A stretch of DNA of 42,989 nucleotides, from assembly GCA_902547925.1 (NCBI GenBank), contig CACCQD010000013.1:1-42989 (forward strand). The letters are read 5' to 3'. Source of the DNA: an uncultured SAR116 cluster alpha proteobacterium. Its GTDB lineage: Bacteria > Pseudomonadota > Alphaproteobacteria > Puniceispirillales > Puniceispirillaceae. The notes under the pieces were generated by a model. It did not search any database, had not been told where the DNA came from, and saw only the letters and a program-made list of their open reading frames with translations. The translations under genes and the position numbers were made by a program. Shown here one piece after another: positions 16,324-24,704 of the stretch (positions are counted from its first letter, which is position 1; every line of letters starts with the position of its first letter).

Positions 16324-16400
16324 AGTCTAGGGGGGAATAAAAATACATACATTCACTTTCTACGACGACTTCGCGACAAAAATGTTAGGGAATTGTGAAT
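16297..16400 (-). ncRNA. Candidate small RNA in repeat copy A
   Basis: Read on the minus strand, about 75 nt shared with copy B end in CCCCCCTAGA, a hairpin (16302-16323) and six T (16302 down to 16297). Two similar copies that both keep a terminator hairpin with the T-run on the minus strand are a pattern expected of a duplicated small RNA. The CCCCCC/CTCCC box before the hairpin could pair with Shine-Dalgarno sequences. The 5' end is not determined. Confidence 0.35.
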
Positions 16401-16713
16401 ATTGCCTGAACTCTGGGTCAGGATCCAAAGGCCAAGTTCCAAACAAAAAGGTCCGTGGTCCGCGGACCTTGAGCCACGGGTCACGGACCTCGGATCGGGG
16501 TTACTGGGGCTTGTTGCTGGATTTGGGTCGAACTGGTTGTGGGGGCCGGGCAGAGTTTAGATGTGATTGTAATTTGAATCGTGCGCAAGCTAGTCCCGAT
16601 AACAGTGCGTTGATCTGCAACTATTGATATGTCGGCACAAGTCTTTGGATGCTGACATTGCAGCCAATCAGCTATAGGATTTCGAACGAGAGAAAAAAGC
16701 GAGAGGGGGAGTC

Positions 16714-17751
16714 TTGGAATTTAATCATTTTTTGTCATCTTATTATCCTGACACCAGCTATGGCGCCGACCGGCATTATTCAGACATGTTGGAACAGGCC
16801 ATTGCTGCAGAGCGCTTTGGCTATGCGTCGGTGTCCATCCCCGAACACCATCTGATGAACATTCTAATGAATCCTGCACCGCTGCAGATGGCGATCAAAG
16901 TCGCCAGTGAGACGAGGCGCATCAAAATCATCACTTCGGTTGTCCAACTGCCACTGCATGATATGCGGACCTATGCCGGCGAGGTGGTTCTAGCCGAACT
17001 GTTCACTGAAGGACGTTTGATCCTAGGCGTTGGACGCGGCGCTTTCAGCATTGAGATGGACTGGATGGGCACGCCAATAGAGACAAGCCGAGAAAAATTC
17101 GACGAGAGCCTCAATGTCCTGCAGGCATTGCTGGAGCAGGAAAATGTCAGCTGGTCGGGCAAATACTACAATTTTGACGAATTGACCGTGATGCCAAGGC
17201 CCGTGCGTCCTGTGCATTTCATGATGGCCGCCCTGTCCCCGCCGGCAATCTACCATTCCACGCTACGCGGGTTTCATATTCAGACCACGCCATTGATGGA
17301 TTCGAATGAGAAAATGCTTGAGCAGATTGGCGCATTCTACAAGGCCAAGGACGAGCTTGGCGATGCCGGCAAACACCTGACCATCAGCTTGTCACGCGTG
17401 TGCTGGCTGGCAAAGGACGAGGCCGACAAGCGCGCAAAGCTGGAACTGGCGAATGACTATTACGCGAGGTTCGACAATGTCTATACCGGCCCCGGTGAAA
17501 TTAGAAGCGGGGCCATCTCAAGGCTGCCGAGGACCCAGACATTGGAGGAACTGGAGCAGAACCTTCTGATCTGCACGCAGGACGAATTTATTGACCAGCT
17601 GGCAGTCTATGAGGAAGTCGGTGTAAATGAATTGATCCTGAGTCAGAACATCGGAGCGCCTAATGATGAGACACTCGACAACATGCAGTCAATCGCAGAA
17701 ATTGTTATGCCTCAGTTCTCAAAGCTTGAAAAGATCAAGGCCGCTGAGTGA
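16714..17751 (+). CDS. LLM-class (luciferase-like) flavin-dependent oxidoreductase
   Basis: A 345-residue TIM-barrel protein of the bacterial luciferase-like superfamily. It has the typical N-terminal AIAAERFGYASVSIPEHH, followed by SETRRIKIITSVVQLPLHDM and LGVGRGAF near residue 108, which contacts FMNH2, and the REKFDESLNVLQALL helix. These enzymes use reduced flavin and oxygen to oxidise aldehydes, ketones, sulfonates or similar substrates; the substrate here is unknown. The start is TTG at 16714, 3 nt after an AGAGGGGGAG box. An alpha/beta hydrolase begins 48 nt after its stop, so an oxidation-then-hydrolysis pair is likely. Base composition is clearly higher in GC than in the block to the left. 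Confidence 0.88.
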   Translation: MEFNHFLSSYYPDTSYGADRHYSDMLEQAIAAERFGYASVSIPEHHLMNILMNPAPLQMAIKVASETRRIKIITSVVQLPLHDMRTYAGEVVLAELFTEGRLILGVGRGAFSIEMDWMGTPIETSREKFDESLNVLQALLEQENVSWSGKYYNFDELTVMPRPVRPVHFMMAALSPPAIYHSTLRGFHIQTTPLMDSNEKMLEQIGAFYKAKDELGDAGKHLTISLSRVCWLAKDEADKRAKLELANDYYARFDNVYTGPGEIRSGAISRLPRTQTLEELEQNLLICTQDEFIDQLAVYEEVGVNELILSQNIGAPNDETLDNMQSIAEIVMPQFSKLEKIKAAE

Positions 17752-17799
17752 GTCCTTACCACTGTAATTGGCACACAAGATGGCAGCAAGTTGAGAGTG

Positions 17800-18570
17800 A
17801 TGACTGAAGTTATAGATTGCGCCTACTCTATTGAAGGCAACGGCGAGCCTCTTGTTCTGATCCACGGGATTGGCGCAGCACGTGACGCTTGGCGTTTCAT
17901 CACCCCTCATCTTCATGAGCATTTCACCGTCGTGACCTATGATCTGCGTGGCCACGGCGAATCTCCGCTGTCGAAACCCGGCTTTAAACTTGATGATCTT
18001 GTAGACGACCTCGAGCGGCTGCGGGATCACCTCCGATTGGAGCGCATGCACCTTGCTGGTCACTCGCTTGGTGGGATGATCGGACCCCGTTATGCTTTGA
18101 GATTTCCTGAACGGGTGTTTTCCCTTGGCCTCTATTCAACGGCGGCAGGACGGACCGAGGATGACAGCGCCAAGGTATGGACAGTAGTCAAGGCGATGGA
18201 ACAGAAGGGGATTGAGAAGGTACTTGGAACGCTGACAAACCGCTGGTTTACTGACGAATTCATAAACCGTAACCCGGATATTGTGGAACGTCGGCTGAAA
18301 CAGGTGATGGCAACTGATCCTGACATCTTCATGAATGTGTTCCGTATCTATGCTGGTACAGAAATGATGCCATGGCTCCACAAGGTCACCCACCCTGCAC
18401 TGATCATCACGGGAGAATTAGATGGGGGATGCAACCCGCGCCTTAACATGCTCATCGATGAAGCCATGTCAAGTTCGAAGCTGATTGTTCTAAAGGGATT
18501 GAAACACTCGATTCTTGTTGAGGCGGGGGAAACAGTCGCAAGGCACCAGATTGAGTTTGTTCACGGCTGA
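17800..18570 (+). CDS. Alpha/beta-fold hydrolase (3-oxoadipate enol-lactonase-like)
   Basis: The protein has the classical layout: the oxyanion-hole motif LVLIHGIGAARDAW, the DLRGHGES motif, nucleophile elbow GHSLGG near residue 86, a cap region, acid residue in ITGELDGG and the terminal His in GLKHSILVEAGE. The product from ATG 17800 has 256 residues. The nearest in-frame alternative is a TTG three codons upstream. There is no signal peptide, so it is cytoplasmic. It probably shares a transcript with the luciferase-like oxidoreductase and may hydrolyse an ester or lactone that enzyme makes. Members of this group cover lactonases, esterases and C-C hydrolases, so the substrate is open. Confidence 0.88.
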   Translation: MTEVIDCAYSIEGNGEPLVLIHGIGAARDAWRFITPHLHEHFTVVTYDLRGHGESPLSKPGFKLDDLVDDLERLRDHLRLERMHLAGHSLGGMIGPRYALRFPERVFSLGLYSTAAGRTEDDSAKVWTVVKAMEQKGIEKVLGTLTNRWFTDEFINRNPDIVERRLKQVMATDPDIFMNVFRIYAGTEMMPWLHKVTHPALIITGELDGGCNPRLNMLIDEAMSSSKLIVLKGLKHSILVEAGETVARHQIEFVHG

Positions 18571-18957
18571 AAAGTCGCAGTCGCTAAGACGGGCAAATCG
18601 GCAGTCATGCCGCTGATCAGATTCTACGCCATCAGAAAATGTTAGAGCAGCCAGACGAAGCCGCTGAAATTCTCGATCGAGCCGATCAATACAGCCTAGC
18701 GTTTGAGAAGGTCGCAGGCGATAGTCTCCGCCTTCTGGCCAAATACAGCCTTAAATCTGATATCCGCTCCAAGCATCATCCGCCCAACTTTTCGCATTTT
18801 CAAGGAGGTGACCCGCCGCGAATGTCAGATCGCGGTTACTGATTTAAATTGAAGGTTGAGGCGTCTGTAAATAATTTAATTTAACGGTACAAAAAATTAA
18901 ATGTTAGGGTTAAAAGCGCCAACTTAATAGCAACTTGTGCTAAGTGAGCCGTACTTA
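18571..18957. other. Intergenic region with no recognised gene
   Basis: An open plus-strand frame at 18639-18842 (67 codons, MLEQPDEAAEILDR and on) lacks a ribosome binding site and resembles nothing I know, so I do not call it. The composition turns strongly AT-rich at about 18843, where the promoter region for the next gene must lie. Confidence 0.4.
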
Positions 18958-19821
18958 ATGAAAAATTTATCAAGCCAGCAACTCAGTTTTATACTGATGG
19001 TTACAGCCATGTGCTGTTTGCCCGGTATGGATGCTATGGCGAAATATTTGTCGCAAACCATGCCGGTTATGCAAGTAATTTGGTTCCGTTATCTTGGTCA
19101 ATTTCTTGTGGTGCTTTGTATACTTTCATCGAGTCTGAGAGCTTCTGTTAAAACAAATAATTTGGGAACTCAACTCCTAAGGTCTGTAACATTATTTGGG
19201 ACAACTATTTGTTTCTTTTTTTCGCTTAAGTTTATTGACCAAGGTCAAGCGGCTGCCACCTTCCAAGTGGCGCCGCTAATTATTTCATTGCTGGCAATGC
19301 TATTTCTTGGGGAGCGTCTGGGCGTAAAAAAATACTTGGGCATACTGATAGGCTTTACTGGCGCAATCATCATAGTGCAGCCACAGCAATTTTATTTTTC
19401 AGCATTTGCGCTATTACCGCTGCTCGCGGCAACATTTTATGCAATTTATGCTGTTCTAACTCGATCACTTGGAGAGGGTGATGACGCCCGGACAACGCTT
19501 TTTTACACAACGGCGCTCGGAGCGGTTGTGACTTGTATGATGATACCATTTGTTTGGGTGAGTCCGTCAACAATAGCTGAAATTGCGGCCATCGCTGTGA
19601 TGGTAACTTTAGCGAGCTTTGGGCATTTTTTGCTTATCAAAGCATTTCAATTAAATGGCGCATCAGATTTAGCGCCACTCAATTATTTTGGCCTTGTTTT
19701 TGCGTTACTTTGGGGCGCCTTTTTATTTGATGAGACGCCTGCTGTGACTACTCTGATAGGCAGTGTTATGGTGGTAGGCGCAGGCCTATTCGTCATGAAA
19801 GTTTACGTAGAGTCCAAATAA
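18958..19821 (+). CDS. DMT superfamily (EamA) transporter
   Basis: An intact 287-residue protein with about ten hydrophobic helices and two EamA repeats. It starts MKNLSSQQLSFILMVTAMCC, has the first-repeat phrase MDAMAKYLSQ..IWFRYL and LLAMLFLGERLGVKKYLGIL, and the second-repeat counterpart LNYFGLVFALLWGAFLFDE. It is an inner-membrane exporter or importer of small metabolites, and no substrate can be assigned. I chose the ATG at 18958 over a GTG seven codons upstream. The gene is AT-rich against GC-richer neighbours on both sides, and repeat copy B follows it, which suggests it came in as a separate segment. It is the only one of three DMT genes in the window that is intact. Confidence 0.88.
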   Translation: MKNLSSQQLSFILMVTAMCCLPGMDAMAKYLSQTMPVMQVIWFRYLGQFLVVLCILSSSLRASVKTNNLGTQLLRSVTLFGTTICFFFSLKFIDQGQAAATFQVAPLIISLLAMLFLGERLGVKKYLGILIGFTGAIIIVQPQQFYFSAFALLPLLAATFYAIYAVLTRSLGEGDDARTTLFYTTALGAVVTCMMIPFVWVSPSTIAEIAAIAVMVTLASFGHFLLIKAFQLNGASDLAPLNYFGLVFALLWGAFLFDETPAVTTLIGSVMVVGAGLFVMKVYVESK

Positions 19822-19941
19822 GCAACGTTTTGCAATATGAGCTGGACTGGACATTCTCAACGCTCATTAATAACCAGGCTGGATAAATTTAGTCTTGAGA
19901 TCCCCGGTATCCGTAGGGTCTGCCTCAGCTAAAAACATGGC

Positions 19942-19967
19942 AAAAAAGGACCGGCAAAAGCCGGCCC
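19942..19967 (-). terminator. Intrinsic terminator in repeat copy B (minus strand)
   Basis: On the minus strand GGGCCGGC, loop TTTT, GCCGGTCC, then TTTTTT. Eight pairs with one G-T; stronger than its counterpart in copy A. Confidence 0.7.
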
Positions 19968-20050
19968 AAATCTAGGGAGAAATACATTCGTGTATATTCA
20001 CTCTCTGTGATGACTTTGTGGGTAAAATGTCAGGAAAGTGTGAAAACTGG
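19942..20050 (-). ncRNA. Candidate small RNA in repeat copy B
   Basis: The minus-strand sequence shares TTCACA, the CCTGACATTT-like stretch, GTGAAT and CTCCCTAGA with copy A and ends in an 8-bp hairpin followed by TTTTTT (19947 down to 19942). Both copies read toward the 3' end of a plus-strand gene. Conservation of the terminator on the same strand in both copies is the main support. Confidence 0.35.
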
Positions 20051-20224
20051 TGTTCGTTAAGTTAGGTTAAGCAGCACGATCATTAAAATAATTACGCTAA
20101 TAAAAACTAATGGCTCAACCCGTCGGGAGACAGCGTGCTCGCACCATTTTTCTATTTAAAATATCATTTTTTGGTATCGTTTGGCGCGTGCGTGCTGTTT
20201 AGTCATTGAGTCGGGATTATTTTT

Positions 20225-21298
20225 ATGCATGAACTTGTTTTTGCCACGATCACAACAGTGCTCAGTTTCCTGATCTATGTATATCCACTGAATGTGCTCG
20301 CTCATTTGCTCCTCTCCGCCGAGATCATCGAGCCTGTCACTATTTTTCCGACGGTAGTAATTGGGTTCGCCGTCTTTGTGTATTTCAGGACACACTTAAC
20401 ATCCCGCCTTTTAAGCGGGGTGATCTACTACGGAATGGGCATCGGCTTCATTGCATTCTGGTTGCTCAATATCGGACTGCTTGTCTCGGTGCTATTACCG
20501 GGTTTTTCCATCGAGATTGGCTTGATTGGCCTTGTCATTTCCATGATTGTGTGTGCCAAAGCCATTTTGAGTGGGAATAGCATTGCCCTAAAGACAATTC
20601 ACCTGAAGTCTCCAAAAATAAAGCAAAAATACAATCTCATTTTCATCAGCGACATCCATCTTGGTTCCAACCCGAAGCGGCATCTGGAGAGAATTTGCGA
20701 TCAGATCCATGAGCTGAATTACGATCACCTGCTCATCGGTGGTGATCTTTTTGATTCGAGCGCCTTCAACGAAGACGATTTGAACCTCCTCAAAGCCTTG
20801 GAAAGGCCGATCTTATTTGTCACTGGAAATCACGAATATTACGTCAAGAACCATAACGAAAGAATTGCTAATCTGACTAAATTCGGCTTCACCATTCTGG
20901 ATAACCAATCAACTCAGTTTGATGAGCTTAACATTATTGGCATCAGCGACAATCAGGCACCCAAGACACAATCCGATATTGCCAGAAGCCTAATCAGTGA
21001 TGACAGTTTTAATTTACTGATGGTCCATCAGCCTTCCTTGTGGCATCGAGCGCCAGAAAAGATGGACTTAATGCTCTCTGGGCACACACATAACGGACAG
21101 ATATTCCCCTTCAATCTTCTGGTGCGGCTGCAGTTCAGAACGGTTTACGGTATTTACAGACGTCTGAACTCCCATTTGTATGTCTCATCTGGCAGCGGCA
21201 CATGGGGCCCGAGAATGAGACTTGGCACGCAAAATGAAGTTGTCCAGATTTCGATCTCCCCGCAGATCAAAAATCATCAAACAATGCCTGGGCAATGA
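20225..21298 (+). CDS. Membrane-anchored calcineurin-like metallophosphoesterase
   Basis: The N-terminal 120 residues contain about four hydrophobic helices. A YaeI/YkoQ-like phosphoesterase domain follows with all metal motifs: SDIHLGS (DxH), GGDLFD (GD), GNHEYY (GNH[E]), VHQPS and GHTHNGQ. Enzymes of this layout are membrane phosphoesterases, and some relatives act on lipid A intermediates or other phospholipids. The protein has 357 residues and an ATG start at 20225. It is followed after 64 nt by an AEC transporter and later by an O-antigen-ligase-like gene, which leaves an envelope role open but not shown. Confidence 0.88.
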   Translation: MHELVFATITTVLSFLIYVYPLNVLAHLLLSAEIIEPVTIFPTVVIGFAVFVYFRTHLTSRLLSGVIYYGMGIGFIAFWLLNIGLLVSVLLPGFSIEIGLIGLVISMIVCAKAILSGNSIALKTIHLKSPKIKQKYNLIFISDIHLGSNPKRHLERICDQIHELNYDHLLIGGDLFDSSAFNEDDLNLLKALERPILFVTGNHEYYVKNHNERIANLTKFGFTILDNQSTQFDELNIIGISDNQAPKTQSDIARSLISDDSFNLLMVHQPSLWHRAPEKMDLMLSGHTHNGQIFPFNLLVRLQFRTVYGIYRRLNSHLYVSSGSGTWGPRMRLGTQNEVVQISISPQIKNHQTMPGQ

Positions 21299-21362
21299 TG
21301 GTGGCCGCTAATCGCTTTTGGCACGTCAGACTTGCAAAAATTCGGCAGGAAAATATCAGGTT

Positions 21363-22283
21363 ATGACCATTATTGACACATTGGTGAGCTCGGTTCTTCC
21401 TGTCGCATTGATTTTTGCCGTGGGTTATTTTGTTGGCTGGCGTGGTGGTTTCAGCCAGCCTGATGCCGCCTCCATCTTCAAATTCATTGCGCAGATCGCT
21501 GCACCGGCGATCACAATCAATATCATCATTACCACCGATGTTGCCAGTCTTGACCCGATGCTTGCCGGTCTTTATCTCATCAGCGAGTTGCTAGTTTATG
21601 CGGCTGGTTTCTTCGTCACCCGTTTTTGTTTTAGGCTTGGTTTCAAGGATGCGCTTCTTTGCGGCTTTGCTGCATCTTTTGCTAACCATGTGTTGTTCGT
21701 CTATCCAATAACTCGGTTCGCCTTTGAACCGACGATGACCATCCCCGTTCGTAGCATCATTACGATCGATGTCATCATTTTTACCCTAACCGTCATTATC
21801 CTCAATATCCATCAGGCCCCATCTGCAGGTCCATTGAGGGCAATTTCGGGCCAATTGCGAAATCCGCTTCTGTTGGCGCTACTGCTAGGTGTGCTGGTGG
21901 TTCTGAACCCGTTTGGCAGGCCGCCGCTCGCATTTATCAGATGCTCCAGCTTTATCGCCGATGCCGCTGCACCATGCGGCCTGTTTGCATCCGGCATTCT
22001 GTTGGCCCGACCGATTTCCAGAAACAGTCTGAAACTTGCCGCCGTCATCGCCGGTCTTAAAATGTTCGTGCATCCAATATTGGGCTTCTTGATCATTGTC
22101 ATTGCTGGTGGCTATGCAATAGAGGCGGCGCGCACAACTCTGATGGTGACAGTTTCCCCGGTTGGCGTAATGGCATTGACCTTTGCCAGTCGCTATGATG
22201 GCAAAACGGACGCAATCGCCCTGTCAATTCTCTGGAGTTTCTGTCTTTCAGTCCTGCTCATACCTCTCATTGCCGTCATCTGA
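21363..22283 (+). CDS. AEC (auxin efflux carrier) family transporter
   Basis: A 306-residue protein with about ten helices in two halves, typical of bacterial AEC permeases. The N-terminal VLPVALIFAVGYFVGW and the second-half LKMFVHPILGFLIIVIAGG with the terminal TLMVTVSPVGVMALTFASRYD are family-like. Bacterial members move dicarboxylates or other anions; the substrate here is unknown. I place the start at the ATG at 21363 (MTIIDTLVSSVLP), because the 15 codons upstream look unlike coding sequence. It lies between the metallophosphoesterase gene and the ligase-like gene on the same strand. Confidence 0.85.
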   Translation: MTIIDTLVSSVLPVALIFAVGYFVGWRGGFSQPDAASIFKFIAQIAAPAITINIIITTDVASLDPMLAGLYLISELLVYAAGFFVTRFCFRLGFKDALLCGFAASFANHVLFVYPITRFAFEPTMTIPVRSIITIDVIIFTLTVIILNIHQAPSAGPLRAISGQLRNPLLLALLLGVLVVLNPFGRPPLAFIRCSSFIADAAAPCGLFASGILLARPISRNSLKLAAVIAGLKMFVHPILGFLIIVIAGGYAIEAARTTLMVTVSPVGVMALTFASRYDGKTDAIALSILWSFCLSVLLIPLIAVI

Positions 22284-22460
22284 AAACAATCCTGCAAGAC
22301 TGACTGAGTAGCAGCATGGACTGCTAAACCAGATCAGTGCCATCATGGGGATTGACAATGGTGGGCGTCAAATTAGGTTGCATGTTGTTTTCTCCGGCAA
22401 TCGGTGGGGATTTGGGTCAGATCACCACAGCCGTTTTTCCGTCTGGACTGTTTTGTCGAA

Positions 22461-23711
22461 ATGTTAGATATCCGTATCAAACTTACAGAGCTCAGATACA
22501 ATCTGCGCGGATCCTCAAAATGGGATAATGGCTTTGTCTGGCTTTGGCTTGCTGGTCCTTTTCTTTATTTGATCGAGCGCACACCTGCTGACATCTGGCT
22601 CTCGGTGTTTGGCATCGTCTTTCTTCTGAGATCTTTCCATACCAACCAATGGCAATGGCTATCCGCATTCTGGGTTCAATCCACAGGCCTTTTCTGGGTT
22701 GTTGCTTTGTTGGTCTCAGGCCTTTCCGACAGGCCGCTGTATTCGCTTGGCGAGGCGCTTGCCTGGATCAGATTTCCACTTTATGCCGCCGCCTGCATGT
22801 TCTGGCTGGGAACCAACAGAGCCCGGTTGAATATGATGTTTGGCATAATGGGGCTGGCCACAGCCATCATGGCGGTTACTCTCGCTTTCGAATTTGGCAG
22901 TGTGATAATGCTTTCCCCGGATCATTCGACACGATTATCTGGGCCCTATGGCGATTTTGTCCCCGGCAGTTTTCTTGGTAAGGCTATGATGCCACTGGCG
23001 ATCATACTTGCCGCAATAGCAGTGAGCAAACCATTTAAACAAGGACTTGTTCTGGCATTGGCTTGTGGATCAATGGTGATTTTCACGACGATCACCGGCG
23101 AACGGGTAAATGCCGCCCTCTTAGGAGTGGCAGTTTTTCTTGCCTCATGTGCCTGGGTGGTTAGGCCCCGACGACTTGTTCTCTTTGGCACCCTTGCCAC
23201 AACTGGCTTTTTGCTTCTGTTTACCGCATTCCCGGGCGTCGCAGACCGTTTTTCGGCTGGAAATAAAAGTGAAATCACCAGTTATTTCAACAGCCCCTAT
23301 TGGTTTTCAGTTCGGCCCGGAATTGTGGCAGCAATGGAGTCGCCGGTAACAGGAATTGGTGTTGGGATGCACCGGCTTCAGTGCCTGGGGATTCCGCAAG
23401 GTCCAGAATGGCTGGTTGGACAGAATGACTGCCACCCACATCCGCATCAGTTTTATGTACAGTTGGCCGAGGAAACAGGAATTTTTGGGCTGCTGACAGG
23501 CGTGATCATGATTGTGTCGATCATCATCACGGCCGCCACCGGCCGAAGTAACAGGACACTTTATTCAAGCCTTGCATGGATTCCGCCAGCTTTGCTGTTT
23601 TTTCCCCAGCCCTCAGCTGATTTTTTCGGCCAATGGAACAATCTGTTCCTGTGGTTTGCAGTTGGTCTGGCCTTAGCCATGGCACAGGACCAACACGCCA
23701 ACGGCAACTAG
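22461..23711 (+). CDS. O-antigen ligase / polymerase-like membrane protein
   Basis: A 416-residue protein with about ten to twelve helices and a large periplasmic loop holding HPHPHQFYVQLAEETGIFG near residue 330, the signature of the WaaL/Wzy family, where His and Glu are functionally important. Such proteins transfer lipid-linked glycans onto lipid A core or polymerise them. I use the ATG at 22461 (MLDIRIKLTEL); a more upstream in-frame start would add 19 residues with no membrane sense. It follows the AEC gene after 177 nt, and no glycosyltransferases are nearby, so it is an orphan of a surface-glycan pathway. It is convergent with the MBL-fold gene, with only 7 nt between stops. Confidence 0.85.
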   Translation: MLDIRIKLTELRYNLRGSSKWDNGFVWLWLAGPFLYLIERTPADIWLSVFGIVFLLRSFHTNQWQWLSAFWVQSTGLFWVVALLVSGLSDRPLYSLGEALAWIRFPLYAAACMFWLGTNRARLNMMFGIMGLATAIMAVTLAFEFGSVIMLSPDHSTRLSGPYGDFVPGSFLGKAMMPLAIILAAIAVSKPFKQGLVLALACGSMVIFTTITGERVNAALLGVAVFLASCAWVVRPRRLVLFGTLATTGFLLLFTAFPGVADRFSAGNKSEITSYFNSPYWFSVRPGIVAAMESPVTGIGVGMHRLQCLGIPQGPEWLVGQNDCHPHPHQFYVQLAEETGIFGLLTGVIMIVSIIITAATGRSNRTLYSSLAWIPPALLFFPQPSADFFGQWNNLFLWFAVGLALAMAQDQHANGN

Positions 23712-23718
23712 ACAAAGA

Positions 23719-24465
23719 TTAGTCGCCACCCATCTGGCCAGGACAAAGCATGCTGCGCTTACCATCCAGATATTCGTCAATAACCGTCTGCATCCGGTCT
23801 CTGCCAAAACTGGAAAAATGGCCGGCGTGGACTCTGCTGACAGGCATCTGTCTGAGCCGCCGCAGACTCCCACAAAGCTGCTCTGGTATAGAGTGATAGA
23901 GATGGTCATATAGCGTGCCATCATAAAGTGTATCACCAGTAAAGATCACCCCAGTCACGGCCTCCCACAGGGCAATGGAGCCCGGGGAATGTCCCGGAAA
24001 ATGGAGGACCTGAAAAACCCGGTCGCCAAGGTCGATGACGTCACCATCATCAACTTTTTCGGTCAAGGGCGCAGGTTGATAACACCAATCCGCCACGTCA
24101 AATCCGTCATAGGGCAACTTTTTAACTGTCCGTGGTTCAAGCAGATGAGCCACTGTTGCCTCGCGCGTTGGATTGGCAAAAATGTCAGCCTCGGCAGCAT
24201 GTCCCAGCCGCGTCTCGAACTGACACAGGCCACCCGCATGGTCGTGATGGCTGTGCGTACAAAGCGCAATAACTGGACGTTCAGCCAGCATCATGATGTC
24301 TTTGGCGATTGGGCGAAGACCAAGGCCCGTGTCAATTATCAGATCACGATCCCTGCCCCGCACATGCCAAATATTACATCGCCAATCAGCGGCAACATGT
24401 GCCTCCAGAATACGCGACACGCCATCATCAAGAGTCCTGATCCTGTACCAGCTTGATAGGGTCAC
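23719..24465 (-). CDS. MBL-fold metallo-hydrolase
   Basis: A 248-residue metallo-beta-lactamase-fold enzyme with the dinuclear metal motifs HSHHDHAGG (HxHxDH), FPGHSPGS (metal His), FTGDTLYDG (bridging Asp) and a late VHAGHF (His). Typical substrates are thioesters, lactones or glutathione conjugates; this one cannot be assigned. It starts with GTG at 24465 just after GATGAGGT. The layout is that of the compact glyoxalase II-like group without extra domains. It is transcribed toward the ligase-like gene, with stops 7 nt apart, so transcripts converge. Confidence 0.88.
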   Translation of the reverse strand: MTLSSWYRIRTLDDGVSRILEAHVAADWRCNIWHVRGRDRDLIIDTGLGLRPIAKDIMMLAERPVIALCTHSHHDHAGGLCQFETRLGHAAEADIFANPTREATVAHLLEPRTVKKLPYDGFDVADWCYQPAPLTEKVDDGDVIDLGDRVFQVLHFPGHSPGSIALWEAVTGVIFTGDTLYDGTLYDHLYHSIPEQLCGSLRRLRQMPVSRVHAGHFSSFGRDRMQTVIDEYLDGKRSMLCPGQMGGD

Positions 24466-24704
24466 ACCTCATCCTCCCACAACACACAATCGGGCATTTG
24501 GCATTTCAGACCCGATGTCAGCCCATCACCCCCGATTATGTATGGTTGAGTATGCACATGGCCGGGAGGGAGCCGCAAGCACGCCCCACCAAAACGGCAC
24601 TGGTTTTCATGACCTGACACGGTCTATTCTGTTGGGGTGTTGTTCAATCGGCGTGGGGCGGTTTTTCCAGGCGCTCAGTTTCACGCCCAGCAAAGGGACG
24701 ATTT

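Larger units (their letters stand above)
16170..16713. other. Non-coding stretch with repeat copy A and a nested palindrome cluster
   Basis: There is no convincing protein gene. It holds repeat copy A (16297-16416) with a minus-strand intrinsic terminator. It also holds a compact palindrome cluster at 16449-16490: outer arms AGGTCCGTG (16449-16457) and CACGGACCT (16482-16490), with a perfect inner palindrome GGTCCGCGGACC (16457-16468). Base composition rises to the right of this point. Confidence 0.6.
19822..20224. other. AT-rich intergenic region with repeat copy B
   Basis: No protein gene is seen. It contains repeat copy B (19942-20055) with a strong minus-strand terminator, then about 165 AT-rich bases that must hold the promoter of the metallophosphoesterase gene. 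Confidence 0.5.

Noticed and set aside
16381-16627. An 81-codon frame through repeat A and the palindrome cluster
   Set aside because: It runs through non-coding repeat and hairpin structures and has Gly/Arg-rich composition without similarity to a protein family; only the short Cys stretch is of interest.
18639-18842. A 67-codon open frame after the alpha/beta hydrolase gene
   Set aside because: No ribosome binding site, no recognisable fold, and a Pro/His-rich tail; it looks like chance.
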